From: a virus
Length of the DNA stretch: 33,874 nucleotides
Virus record (IMG/VR): IMGVR_UViG_3300033141_006335
Span: 1 to 33,874 of that record
Direction: 5' to 3' (one strand)
The position numbers were made by a program, and so were the translations under genes. Below are positions 15,842-24,546 of the stretch, piece after piece. The notes beneath the pieces are model-generated. The model was not told where the DNA came from. It saw nothing but the letters and a program-made list of their open reading frames with translations, and ran no database searches. The stretch's first letter is position 1. Each line of letters begins with the position of its first letter.

Positions 15842-16513
15842 ATGAGTGTAGGAAAAGTTAATTTAGATGAAATTAAAAAAATATATGAGAAAGTAAAAAA
15901 TGAAATGAACGGTGGAAATCAATTTTTTAAATTTGAAGAAGGCTCATCAAAAGTTGCATTAATGCCCCCACGAAAAGGTTCATCGACATTTTTTGTTAGA
16001 GGTAATATACATTTCGTACGTTTGGATGAAGAAATTGTTACATTGCGATGTAGAAGGGATATTGGTAAAATATGTCCTTTATGTGATACTTTAGAGTTAT
16101 TAATGAGAAAGAATAAAATAAAAAAAGAAAAATACCAGGCATTGAAAGCAAGACATAGAATTTATATAGCTATAGTTGATAGAAAAAATCCTGGTGCTGG
16201 TGTTCAGATAGCACCAATTGGTAGAACAATATTTGAAGCAATATTAAGCATATTTGCGAATCCTGATTGGGGTGATATAACTGACCCTAATAATGCAAGA
16301 GACTTAGTTATTAGGCGTGAAGGTACGAGTAGATATAATACTAAATATTTTGTTGAGCCAAGTCCTAAAAAGAGAACATTAAAGAAAAAATGGTTAAAAA
16401 ATATTCCAGACTTAGAAAAAGCATTACCTAAAATAAAAAGTAGAAAATTTGTAAAAAAGATAACAAAAAAATTGTTAGGGGTATGCGCAAATGGGAAGAA
16501 GAAAGAAAAATAG
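15842..16513 (+). CDS. Single-stranded DNA-binding protein, gp32-like
   Basis: A 223-aa protein resembling T4 gp32. The zinc site is H57, C70, C78 and C81 (GNIHFVR, LRC, ICPLC), the same His-Cys-Cys-Cys order as gp32. Around it are the OB-fold features FKFEEGSSKVALMPPRKGSS at residues 30-49 and later RIYIAIVDRKNPGAGVQIAP. Unlike gp32, the C-terminus is strongly basic (KKITKKLLGVCANGKKKEK) and lacks an acidic tail, which is odd because that tail usually recruits partner proteins. ATG 15842 follows AAAGGAGG; an in-frame ATG at 15824 precedes that site. The end overlaps the recombinase gene by 23 bases. Confidence 0.8.
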   Translation: MSVGKVNLDEIKKIYEKVKNEMNGGNQFFKFEEGSSKVALMPPRKGSSTFFVRGNIHFVRLDEEIVTLRCRRDIGKICPLCDTLELLMRKNKIKKEKYQALKARHRIYIAIVDRKNPGAGVQIAPIGRTIFEAILSIFANPDWGDITDPNNARDLVIRREGTSRYNTKYFVEPSPKKRTLKKKWLKNIPDLEKALPKIKSRKFVKKITKKLLGVCANGKKKEK

Positions 16514-17492
16514 TTTTATTGGTGTTGCTAAGTTAGGGTTTAGACCCGCTATACAATGTGTTGATTATAGTATTCCTGAATTTATTAGTACAGGATTACT
16601 ACCCTTAGACAGAGAATTGGGTGGTGGGATACCATTAAGTAGGCAGGTTGAGATATATGGTCCTGAATCAAGTGCTAAAAGTAGTTTGGCTTTAAGAATA
16701 GCAGCATCAGCACAAAAACAAGATTGTGAAGTATATTTATTAGAAAATGAAGGAACATTTGATATAGAACGAGCTAAAATTTTAGGCGTAGATATTAATT
16801 CATTATATGTTTATCGTCCTGAAACATTAGAAGAAGGGTTTGAAGTAATAAAGTCGTTGATAAAATTATTTATAAAAGATAAAGATAGAAAAGGTTTATT
16901 AATTTGGGATACTTTAAATGCAACTCAGGCTATGGAAGAAGAAGATGTAAAATTTGGAGATAAACGGCCAAGTCCTCAAGCACGGGCTATATCTCAAGCA
17001 TTACGAAGAATTACAAATAAACTTGCAAAAACCAAATTAGGTATAATTTATATTAATCAAACACGAAAAAAAGTAGGGCTTTTATTTGGAGACCCTGAAA
17101 CTACTCCTGGTGGAAGAGCTTTAAAATTTTATGCTTCATGGAGATTAGCAATTAGAAAAAAGAAGATAATAAAAAATGATAATTCTATTCCTGTAGGTAT
17201 TTGGTGTGCATTAGAAACTAAAAAGAATAAAATAACTGTACCTTTTAGAAAATTAGAAATACCTTTAATGTTTGGTAAGCGGGGTTTTGATGAAGCTTTA
17301 TTAAATGTAACATATTTAGTACAACATAAAGTTTTGAAGAAAAATTCTACTGGTTGGATAGAATGGGGAAATAAAAAAGTTAAACCTAAAAAATTAATAA
17401 AAGCTGCAAGGCAAGATAATAAAATTATGAAGAAGTTAGAAAAGCTTATTAAGGGGATGAAACCTGTTTGTGAAGAAGATGCTTATAATTGA
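16491..17492 (+). CDS. RecA/UvsX-type recombinase
   Basis: A 333-aa strand-exchange protein. It has the RecA entry ISTGLLPLDRELGGGIPLSR, a P-loop GPESSAKS at 57-64, Walker B LLIWD at 136-140, the conserved Gln after IIYIN (NQTRKK), and the loop 2 region (FGDPETTPGGRALKFYAS). The P-loop has Ala where almost all RecA proteins have Gly (GPESSGKT); T4 UvsX also departs there (GPSKSFKS). It overlaps the SSB gene by 23 bases and the 5' nuclease gene by 23 bases, so it is made as part of one recombination operon. Confidence 0.9.
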   Translation: MGRRKKNSFIGVAKLGFRPAIQCVDYSIPEFISTGLLPLDRELGGGIPLSRQVEIYGPESSAKSSLALRIAASAQKQDCEVYLLENEGTFDIERAKILGVDINSLYVYRPETLEEGFEVIKSLIKLFIKDKDRKGLLIWDTLNATQAMEEEDVKFGDKRPSPQARAISQALRRITNKLAKTKLGIIYINQTRKKVGLLFGDPETTPGGRALKFYASWRLAIRKKKIIKNDNSIPVGIWCALETKKNKITVPFRKLEIPLMFGKRGFDEALLNVTYLVQHKVLKKNSTGWIEWGNKKVKPKKLIKAARQDNKIMKKLEKLIKGMKPVCEEDAYN

Positions 17493-18423
17493 TGGTAATA
17501 ATTTAGCTATTCGTGCTTATTTTGGATATAGTTATCAGATTAATACTATAGAAGTTGGTATGTTATATGGTTTTTTAGATATGTTGCGAAAGTATATTAA
17601 AAAATTTAAGCCTGATTATGTGTTTGCTGTTTTTGATGGCGGCCATAGCAGAAGAAGGAAGAAGATATATAAACAATATAAAGTAAAAGAACGAACAATG
17701 GAAGATAAAATAAGATTAGCCATAATAATTGAATATATTGATATAATAAAAAGTATATTGCCTTATTTTAAAATTAAACCTATTTTTTTAAAAGGTGTAG
17801 AAGGTGATGATTTAATTTATACATTATGTAAAATATATAAAAAAGTAAAAAGGGTAGTAGTATCTTCTGATATTGATTTTTTACAATTACTTAAATCATT
17901 TAATTTATCAATATATTTACCTACTAAAGAAATATATGTGAATAAAAAAAATTTTGTTGAAATTATGGGTGTATATCCTATTGAATTTTTATTTATGAGA
18001 GCTGTTGTTGGCGATAGAAGTGATAGAATTGATGGAATTTCTGGTATAGGTGAAAAAACAATAAAAAAGATAATTGAAAGAAATAGGGATAAGTTTGCTG
18101 ATTCAGGAATATATAAATCAATAGAAAATTTAAAAGTTTTTTTGAATAATTTAGAATTAATAAATAAAAGAGAGCAATTATTATTAAATCAGGAAGAAAA
18201 GATTTATAGGAATATTCAATTAATGGATTTATCTAAGGAATATAAGGAAAATTTAAAAGATATTGTAAAAAAAGAGATTAAGAAAAATAAAAAATTTTTA
18301 AAACCATTAGTAAAAAAAGAAATAAAAGAAAAGAAGATTATGCAATTTTTTTATAAATATTGTTTATTTGCTAAAATTAATGATTTTTCAGAATTTATTA
18401 GACCTTTTAAAAGATTAAAATGA
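17470..18423 (+). CDS. 5'-3' exonuclease / flap nuclease (FEN, T4 RNase H type)
   Basis: A 317-aa nuclease of the PolI 5'-nuclease family, which removes RNA primers and flaps. Metal-binding residues are visible: D8 (LIIDGNN), D56 (VFAVFDGG), E111-G-D113-D114, D134 and D136 (VSSDIDF), and GDRSDRI at 181-187, then the helix-hairpin-helix ISGIGEKTIKK. It supplies the activity absent from the polymerase at 12820. The start is GTG 17470 (ATG 17479 possible), inside the end of the recombinase gene. The stop overlaps the next start by ATGA. The Lys-rich C-terminus (about 250-317) is not recognised. Confidence 0.88.
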   Translation: MKKMLIIDGNNLAIRAYFGYSYQINTIEVGMLYGFLDMLRKYIKKFKPDYVFAVFDGGHSRRRKKIYKQYKVKERTMEDKIRLAIIIEYIDIIKSILPYFKIKPIFLKGVEGDDLIYTLCKIYKKVKRVVVSSDIDFLQLLKSFNLSIYLPTKEIYVNKKNFVEIMGVYPIEFLFMRAVVGDRSDRIDGISGIGEKTIKKIIERNRDKFADSGIYKSIENLKVFLNNLELINKREQLLLNQEEKIYRNIQLMDLSKEYKENLKDIVKKEIKKNKKFLKPLVKKEIKEKKIMQFFYKYCLFAKINDFSEFIRPFKRLK

Positions 18424-19400
18424 AACAGAAGGAGTTATTACCAGCTAAATACAGATTACGATTATTATTTAATAAAGAAAAGATTAATACTTTAAAAGAA
18501 AATGAAAAGTTAATTAATAGATATAAAAATAAGATTGAATATTATAATAATATAATGATTGATATTACTAAAATTAAACCATATCTATATTTTTGTGAAA
18601 CTAAAGAAGATAAACAGTTTTGGACTGCTTTTGTTCATTTAACAACATCTTTACCTTTTAAAAGCGCAGTAGGTCGGCAAATAAAAATATTTGTAAAAGA
18701 TAAAAATACAGATTATATTTTAGGAATGGTTCAGCTTACAAGCGATTTGGCACAATTACGTGTCAGAGATACATATATTGGATGGTCTTATAAAGATAAA
18801 TGGGAACATATTAATAATATTTTAAATATACAAATTTGTGTACCTACAAGAAGATATTCTTATTTATTAATAGGCAAATTATTGGTATATTGTTTATTTT
18901 CTATTGATATTGTACAATATTATTTAAATAAATATAATGATTATTTAGTTGGTCTTACTACTACATCATTATATGGAAAAAGTTCAATGTATAATAGGAT
19001 ACCATTTTTAAAATATTTAGGTTTATCTGATGGAATGAGTGCAGTGTATATATCAAATGAAGAATGGAAGAAGATATTAAAAGAATATTATAAGTATTTT
19101 CCTAAAACAAATACAAAAAGATTAGCTCCTGTTAAATATCAAATAATAGATAAACTTGCTTCTTATTATAAACGACATTTTAATAAAGAATTTCCTTATG
19201 AATACCAAAAAATTGAGTATAGGAGAGGAGTTTATTTTGGTTATTTATGTAAAAATGGAAAAGATTTTTTGAATGGTAAATGTAATGTTCCTTTTCATAA
19301 TGTATTTACTGTATATGATTCTTTTATAAATTGGAAAAACAGATGGTTTAATCCACGATATGAAAAGTATAAAAAGGAGGATTTAAATATTTATGGATAA
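18420..19400 (+). CDS. DruA-like protein (DUF4338 family)
   Basis: A 326-aa protein that I recognise as a homologue of DruA (DUF4338), a component of the Druantia bacterial anti-phage systems. Family landmarks are in order: SAVGRQIKIF (about 80-89), YILGMVQLTSDLAQLRVRD then TYIGWSYKDK (about 98-127), NNILNIQICVPTRRYSYLLI then GKLLVYCLFS (about 131-160), and the hallmark GLTTTSLYGKSSMYNRIPFL then KYLGLSDGM (about 178-206). Here it is encoded by the phage, overlaps the 5' nuclease start-to-stop (ATGA) and the SbcD-like gene by 8 bases, and no other Druantia component is next to it. A role in DNA processing or replication fits the neighbours; a counter-defence role is possible. The biochemical activity is not evident from sequence. 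Confidence 0.75.
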   Translation: MKQKELLPAKYRLRLLFNKEKINTLKENEKLINRYKNKIEYYNNIMIDITKIKPYLYFCETKEDKQFWTAFVHLTTSLPFKSAVGRQIKIFVKDKNTDYILGMVQLTSDLAQLRVRDTYIGWSYKDKWEHINNILNIQICVPTRRYSYLLIGKLLVYCLFSIDIVQYYLNKYNDYLVGLTTTSLYGKSSMYNRIPFLKYLGLSDGMSAVYISNEEWKKILKEYYKYFPKTNTKRLAPVKYQIIDKLASYYKRHFNKEFPYEYQKIEYRRGVYFGYLCKNGKDFLNGKCNVPFHNVFTVYDSFINWKNRWFNPRYEKYKKEDLNIYG

Positions 19401-20436
19401 TAATAAAGTTTTATTGTTTACTGATTTACATTTTAAAAGTTACAATGTCTTGGGAAGTGTATTAAGTAAAGGCAAATATAAAGATATAAGATTCAAGAAT
19501 ATTTTAAATACGTTAGACAAGATTTTTTCTATTGCTAAAAAGAAAAAAATAAAAAGATTAATATTTTTGGGTGACTTGTTTGAAGACAGGCCACGTATTC
19601 ATATGAAAGAATATGGGGTTGTATTTAATAAATTTTATGATATGAAAGATAGATTTGAATTTTGGTTTGTTGTAGGTAATCACGATTGGATAGATGAGCA
19701 AGAGCAAATTCATTCATTAATTCCTTTTAAGGAAATAGGCAAGGTTTTTGATAAGCCAACAGAAATAGAAGATATTCTTATTTTACCGTATCTATCGGAT
19801 ATAAAAAAGATAAAAAAAGCTATTAGTAAAACAACAAAAAAATATTGTTTGGGTCATTTAGGTATCCAGGAAGCTATTATGGATTCGGGGTATATGATAC
19901 CCAAAGAATCAAAATTAACTGTTAAAGATTTTAAGAAATTTGAAACTGTGTTTTTTGGTCATTATCATAAACATCAACAAGTAAATAATATTATTTATGT
20001 TGGTTCGTCTTTACAGCAGGATTTTGGAGAACGAAATGAAGATAAAGGAATAATAATCTGGGATATTAAAGAAAATAAAAATAAATTTATTGTATTGGAT
20101 AGCTGGAAGTTCTACGTAGTATCATTAAAGGAATTTAAGGAATTAATAAAACAAAATAAAAAAGATGGATTTTTTAAAGTAGAAGTAGAAGAGCACGAGA
20201 TTGAAGATTTTAAAGAGTTATTAAAAAAGTATGAAGTATATGCACGTCCTGAATATAAAATTAAAGATATAAAAAATGAAGATATATCAGAAGATGTTAC
20301 AATAAATTTTAAAGAATTATTAAATAAGTATTTAAAAATGAATGTAAAGAATAAAAGTAAAATTAAATTATATAATAAAATATTACAAAAAATAATGGGT
20401 GATATAAATGATTCAATTCCAAAAAATTTGTCTTAA
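19393..20436 (+). CDS. sbcD: SbcD/Mre11-type nuclease subunit (T4 gp47 family)
   Basis: This 347-aa protein is the nuclease half of the SbcCD/gp46-gp47 complex that resects DNA ends. The calcineurin-like metallophosphoesterase motifs are all present: D11 and H13 (FTDLHF), D61 (GDLFEDR), GNHD at 95-98, H155 (LGHLG) and GHYH at 189-192. A capping and partner-binding region follows (230-347). It has a strong ribosome site (AAAAGGAGG, 19372-19380), overlaps the DruA-like gene upstream by 8 bases and the SbcC gene by 29 bases, so nuclease and ATPase are co-translated. Confidence 0.92.
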   Translation: MDNNKVLLFTDLHFKSYNVLGSVLSKGKYKDIRFKNILNTLDKIFSIAKKKKIKRLIFLGDLFEDRPRIHMKEYGVVFNKFYDMKDRFEFWFVVGNHDWIDEQEQIHSLIPFKEIGKVFDKPTEIEDILILPYLSDIKKIKKAISKTTKKYCLGHLGIQEAIMDSGYMIPKESKLTVKDFKKFETVFFGHYHKHQQVNNIIYVGSSLQQDFGERNEDKGIIIWDIKENKNKFIVLDSWKFYVVSLKEFKELIKQNKKDGFFKVEVEEHEIEDFKELLKKYEVYARPEYKIKDIKNEDISEDVTINFKELLNKYLKMNVKNKSKIKLYNKILQKIMGDINDSIPKNLS

Positions 20437-22219
20437 AAATTTTTTATCACACGAAGACACTGAATTGGTATTTCCAAAAAAGGGTATTTTACCTGTTTTT
20501 GGGAATAATGGAGAAGGTAAATCTGCTTTATTTGAAGCTATTGTATGGTGTTTGTTCGGTAAATCTATACGTGGTATTAGTGCAGATGAAGTTATAATGT
20601 GGGGTAAATCTTGGTGTTCTGTAGAACTTAAATTTAAAAAATATGATAATGTTTATAAAATAATTAGATATAGAAAACATAGTAAATATAAAAATCAAGT
20701 ACTTATTTTTGAGAATAAAGAAGATAAGCCAAAATATTTTTGTAGTGTAAATGAAGCACAGAAATTTATTGAATCTGTAATGGGTGTGAATTATATAATA
20801 TTTTTAAATTCTGTGTATTTTGGTCAAAATTGGAATAAGTTTTTTGTATCTGTAGATTTAAGTGAAAGAAGAAAATTATTAGAAAGTTTTGTTGGAGCTG
20901 ATATATTTAGAAAAATATATAAAAAAGCTTCAGATTTCTTAAAAGAAACCAATATGAAGTTAGATAATGTACGATATAAAAAAGATACATTAATAACATC
21001 TATTGATTCTTTAAAATCTCAAAAACAAACTATGCAGGGTTTATTAAAGAATATATCAAATGATATTAAAAATAAGCAAAAGAAATTAAGAAATGAATTT
21101 AAGAAATTAAATGATTCTTATAAAAGTATAAAAGAAAATATTCAAAAATTAAAAGAAAAAAAGAAAAAATTAAGAACAAAAATGTTTAAATTACAAAAAA
21201 ATAGATATTTTTTATCAAAAGAAGAATTAGAAGAACTAAGAAATAAAAAAACTAAGTGCTCTGTTATTATTAGACAGGAAGAAAAAGCTATAAAATATAG
21301 AAAAAATATTGATTTATCAGATGAATGTACAATGTGTTTAAGACCTTTGTCTAAAAAAGATTTAAAAATATATGCACAAAAGAGTAAAAAAGAAATAGAG
21401 AAGTCAGAGAATATAATAAAAAAAGAACGCCAGAAAGTAAAAAAATTAGAGCAGTTAGAGACAGAAGCATTGGATTTATGGGAAACAATAGATGTAATTA
21501 AAGAAAATATAATAAGTATAGAATCATATATTGATAAGAAAAAGCTTAATTTAGAACATATAAAAGATAAGATAATTAATATAAAAGAAGAGTTTAATAA
21601 TATTACAAAAAATAGTAAGAAAAAAGAATTGGTTAAAGAAATAAATAGTATAAATAAGAAAATAAGAAATAGACAAAGAGAATTAAATAAAATAAAAGAA
21701 CAAGAAAATGACCTTAAAGAAACTGAAGAAGCTTTAATATTTTGGAAGAATGCATTTGGAAGTAAAGGCATAATTAATATGGTCTTGTCTAATTTAAGAT
21801 TATTTTTAAATAGGAAATTACAAGAGTTTGCTTTAAAATTATTAGAAAATAAATTCATTTTGGAATTTACATCAGATAATAATAATTTGTCTTTAAATGT
21901 GATTAAAGATGGTAAGGTAATTAATTTTAAGAGTTTATCAGGCGGAGAACGGCAAAGAGTAAATTTATGTATTTTTCTTGCAATAAGTGAATGGAAGCTT
22001 ACTAATAATCCTTGTTCTTTCTCAATTTTTGATGAGCCCTTTGTTTTTGTCGATTCAGAAGGTATGATTTCATTTAAAGAAATTCTTAAAGAATTAGCTA
22101 AAAATAAATGTATATTTTTAGTTAGTCATAGAAATAATCAATTAGAATTTGATAGCGCAAAAAAAATTATTATACAGATGGAAAATAAAATAAGTAAAAT
22201 TGATTACATAGAAAGATAA
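20408..22219 (+). CDS. sbcC: SbcC/Rad50-type ATPase subunit (T4 gp46 family)
   Basis: A 603-aa SMC-like ATPase, partner of the nuclease upstream. The head has Walker A GNNGEGKS at 32-39, the ABC signature LSGGERQR at 510-517 and Walker B FSIFDEPFVFVD near 538-549, then VSHR. Two long coiled-coil arms run from about 190 to 470, and a zinc hook CTMC sits at the turn near 306-309. It is compact compared with bacterial SbcC (about 1000 aa) but matches phage gp46 in size. With SbcD it would generate the 3' single strands used by the RecA-like protein in recombination-dependent replication. Confidence 0.93.
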   Translation: MIQFQKICLKNFLSHEDTELVFPKKGILPVFGNNGEGKSALFEAIVWCLFGKSIRGISADEVIMWGKSWCSVELKFKKYDNVYKIIRYRKHSKYKNQVLIFENKEDKPKYFCSVNEAQKFIESVMGVNYIIFLNSVYFGQNWNKFFVSVDLSERRKLLESFVGADIFRKIYKKASDFLKETNMKLDNVRYKKDTLITSIDSLKSQKQTMQGLLKNISNDIKNKQKKLRNEFKKLNDSYKSIKENIQKLKEKKKKLRTKMFKLQKNRYFLSKEELEELRNKKTKCSVIIRQEEKAIKYRKNIDLSDECTMCLRPLSKKDLKIYAQKSKKEIEKSENIIKKERQKVKKLEQLETEALDLWETIDVIKENIISIESYIDKKKLNLEHIKDKIINIKEEFNNITKNSKKKELVKEINSINKKIRNRQRELNKIKEQENDLKETEEALIFWKNAFGSKGIINMVLSNLRLFLNRKLQEFALKLLENKFILEFTSDNNNLSLNVIKDGKVINFKSLSGGERQRVNLCIFLAISEWKLTNNPCSFSIFDEPFVFVDSEGMISFKEILKELAKNKCIFLVSHRNNQLEFDSAKKIIIQMENKISKIDYIER

Positions 22220-22222
22220 ACT

Positions 22223-22825
22223 ATGTATTTTAATAATGAAGTTGCAAAAAAATTAATTTTTGAATATAATAAGTTGAATGACAAAAATAAAAAACACGAA
22301 TTAATATTATATATTATGAATACAATAGTTATGTCTATATTACGTAAAAATTATAATAAATGGGGCTCAGTCTTTCATGATTTATATCAGGATAGTTATT
22401 TTAAAATTAATATTTTAATTGATAAAATTGATTTGAGACATAAAAATTTATATAACTATTTATATACATGTATTCATAATTATTTAACTTTGAGATTTAA
22501 TAGGTATTATAGAAAAAATAATTTATGTACTTTTCCTTTAGATGATTCTATTATATATAATAATATGTCTAATGATAATTATGTAAGATTAGAATTAAAG
22601 AATTTCATTTATTCTGATAAAATAATTAGTTTGGGATTTAAATATATAATAAATTATAAGAGTATTTTAGATTATATTATTAGAAAATGTTTTTTATCAT
22701 TATTTTATTTACCTGATGTTAAAGATTTAGTAACGAAATTTAATATATCAAGAGAGCTTGCACTATTGATTATAGATAGAATAAAAATACGGATAAAACT
22801 ATGGCAATTTCAAAAAAACAAATAA
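22223..22825 (+). CDS. Sigma-70-family-like factor (second copy)
   Basis: A 200-aa protein with a sigma region 2-like segment at residues 28-98 (the DLYQDSYFKINILIDKID helix, then NLYNYLYTCIHNYLTLRFNR). The C-terminal part (about 160-197) could be a helix-turn-helix (VKDLVTKFNISRELALLIID). It is similar in plan to T4 gp55 and to the protein at 11297, but the two are clearly diverged. It lies directly upstream of a Mor-like regulator and the terminase genes, so a late-gene sigma is the best guess. The ribosome site is weak (GAAAG). Confidence 0.62.
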   Translation: MYFNNEVAKKLIFEYNKLNDKNKKHELILYIMNTIVMSILRKNYNKWGSVFHDLYQDSYFKINILIDKIDLRHKNLYNYLYTCIHNYLTLRFNRYYRKNNLCTFPLDDSIIYNNMSNDNYVRLELKNFIYSDKIISLGFKYIINYKSILDYIIRKCFLSLFYLPDVKDLVTKFNISRELALLIIDRIKIRIKLWQFQKNK

Positions 22826-23112
22826 AGGAATACTTAATAGCATGTTTATATAATTCTTTATTCATTGACATTGCAGATATATTTGGTTTAGAAAAAGCTA
22901 TTGAATTTTTTTATTTATTTGAAGGAACCACAATTAAAGTACCTTCATTTAAAGATATCAATAAGGAACTTTTAAAATTCTATATTTTTGAACAAGTGTT
23001 TTTAAAAAATAAAACAATATTATATGTAGCAAATGAGCTTGATAAACCTTATTCAAGTATTAGAAATATTTATAATGATGCGAAAAAGCAATTTTTGAGT
23101 GTGATAATATGA
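22801..23112 (+). CDS. Mor/C-family-like transcription activator
   Basis: A 103-aa protein whose two halves follow the Mor/C activator plan of phage Mu: a helical dimerisation part with IADIFGLEKAIEFFYLFEGT then TIKVPS (compare the GLE, LF.G and VP pattern of Mor), then a helix-turn-helix (TILYVANELDKPYSSIRNIY) that would contact DNA. Mor-type proteins switch on middle or late phage promoters. It overlaps the sigma-like gene by 25 bases and the next gene by ATGA, so the regulators form one translational unit. Confidence is moderate because only the overall pattern is matched. Confidence 0.6.
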   Translation: MAISKKQIKEYLIACLYNSLFIDIADIFGLEKAIEFFYLFEGTTIKVPSFKDINKELLKFYIFEQVFLKNKTILYVANELDKPYSSIRNIYNDAKKQFLSVII

Positions 23113-23552
23113 AAGAAATAGTATCATTATTAGATATAGATTTAGAAAAGAAACTGGAAATGTATATACAAAATAAAGTTAAAGAAATTATAGAAAAAGA
23201 AAATAAAAACATAGATATTTTTGTTTTATCATATATTAAAAAATGTGATAAATTATTTTTAACAATGTTGGATTGTCTTTTAAATGTTAATATTACATTA
23301 TTTAAAAAAGAAAATCTAAATAATTTATCTGTTCAACAATTAGTTTTTTTAAATCAAATATTAGCAACTTTAATTATACGATTATTAAATAAAATAGAAA
23401 ATAATAAAGAGATTATAGATAATTTACATAATATTGTTAATAAATTTCCTAAAAATAAAGGATTAAAAAAATATGTGGAAATAATATCAAATGAAATACT
23501 AATTGATGATTTTTTATTGAATTTAATAAATAAGAACATAAAAAATAAATAA
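23109..23552 (+). CDS. Helical protein of unknown function
   Basis: Not recognised. This 147-aa protein looks all-helical and charged (LDIDLEKKLEMYIQNKVKEI, then LVFLNQILATLIIRLLNKIE), with no zinc pattern and no clear membrane span. It starts by ATGA overlap with the Mor-like gene and ends 12 bases before the next start, so it belongs to the regulatory cluster upstream of the terminase. It could be a regulator subunit. Confidence 0.5.
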   Translation: MKEIVSLLDIDLEKKLEMYIQNKVKEIIEKENKNIDIFVLSYIKKCDKLFLTMLDCLLNVNITLFKKENLNNLSVQQLVFLNQILATLIIRLLNKIENNKEIIDNLHNIVNKFPKNKGLKKYVEIISNEILIDDFLLNLINKNIKNK

Positions 23553-23564
23553 GGGGTGAATAAT

Positions 23565-24011
23565 ATGGCGTATCCTATGCGTAAGAGAAGAGAGATAGTA
23601 AAAACTTATTTAGCATTAAAAAATGTTGTAAAGACAGCATCAGCCTGCGGTGTATCTGAAAAAGTGGTATATAAATGTATTGAGGATTATAAAGCAGGTA
23701 AAATTGTTATTGGGGCTAAAAAAACAAGTGCAGATAATATGATTGATGTATTAGATATTCCTCCTGTAGCTTTAGAATGTCCTCATTGTCGGGTAGTCAA
23801 TCCACGAATTAATATAGCACAAAGAATTAATTTTTTTTCGCAGGGTGGGGTAATGAAATTATCTGAATTACGGGTTTTTGATTGTAAAGATATTGTTAAT
23901 AATGAGTACATGGCTGTACAATGTGCCGAATGCAATAGGTTTTTTTATGTACTTATTGGGATGATTGCAATTTATCCATATAAGAAAAAATTAAAGGTGA
24001 TGAATAAATGA
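23565..24011 (+). CDS. HTH plus zinc-ribbon protein upstream of terminase
   Basis: A 148-aa protein with an N-terminal helix-turn-helix of the transposase/terminase-small type (residues 9-40: IVKTYLALKNVVKTASACGV then SEKVVYKCIED) and a C-terminal zinc ribbon (C72-P-H-C75 and C120-A-E-C123). ATG 23565 is chosen over GTG 23556, which overlaps the AAGGGGTG ribosome site. It is coupled by ATGA to the next HTH gene. It probably binds DNA, either as a packaging-site factor or as a regulator of the late operon. Confidence 0.6.
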   Translation: MAYPMRKRREIVKTYLALKNVVKTASACGVSEKVVYKCIEDYKAGKIVIGAKKTSADNMIDVLDIPPVALECPHCRVVNPRINIAQRINFFSQGGVMKLSELRVFDCKDIVNNEYMAVQCAECNRFFYVLIGMIAIYPYKKKLKVMNK

Positions 24012-24532
24012 GTGAAAAGAAACCAAAACGAAAACGAAGAGAAATAATGACCAGAGTTACAATATCTTCACAAGTAAGAGACCTTGCTAAACAGGGATAT
24101 TCTCCAAAAGAAATAATGAATATCTTAGGAGCAAAACAAGATATTGTATATAAAGCATACAGAGAATTTCAATATAGTAATTTTGGAGATTTTAGAGATA
24201 TTAGAAAGGCTAAAACTGAGCGTGCAATATGGACTATATTACCTATTCATATCAATAAAATTAGATTAAAATTAAAAGAAGAAGGTGATTCATTAAGTTT
24301 AGATGAATATACTCTTATTTTAGAACGACTTCATAGAATGCAGAAGGATTTACATAAAGAACAATTAGAAGAAGTAAAACAATTAAAATTTTTACAAGAT
24401 ATAATTAAAGGTGTAGCTAATATAATAAAAAGACATATTAATGATGATGAAATTTTACAGGCTATTGCTGCTGATTTTAGAGATTTAATAGTTAAAATAC
24501 AAAATAGAGTTGGATTAAAAATAAAGAATTAA
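24008..24532 (+). CDS. Probable terminase small subunit
   Basis: A 174-aa protein with an N-terminal helix-turn-helix (residues 16-50: VTISSQVRDLAKQGYSPKEI then MNILGAKQDIVYKAY) followed by long helices that could form the oligomerisation core (IHINKIRLKLKEEGDSLSLD, then LERLHRMQKDLHKEQLEEVK). It lies immediately before the large terminase, the usual place for the subunit that recognises the packaging site. Small terminases are poorly conserved, so this rests mainly on position and layout. The HTH gene at 23565 is the other candidate. Confidence 0.6.
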   Translation: MSEKKPKRKRREIMTRVTISSQVRDLAKQGYSPKEIMNILGAKQDIVYKAYREFQYSNFGDFRDIRKAKTERAIWTILPIHINKIRLKLKEEGDSLSLDEYTLILERLHRMQKDLHKEQLEEVKQLKFLQDIIKGVANIIKRHINDDEILQAIAADFRDLIVKIQNRVGLKIKN

Positions 24533-24546
24533 TAGGGTGGATAATA

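Noticed and set aside
21142-21858. Minus-strand 238-codon frame opposite the SbcC coiled coil
   Set aside because: It is a shadow of the Lys/Glu/Asn-rich coiled-coil region; the + strand gene has all family motifs.
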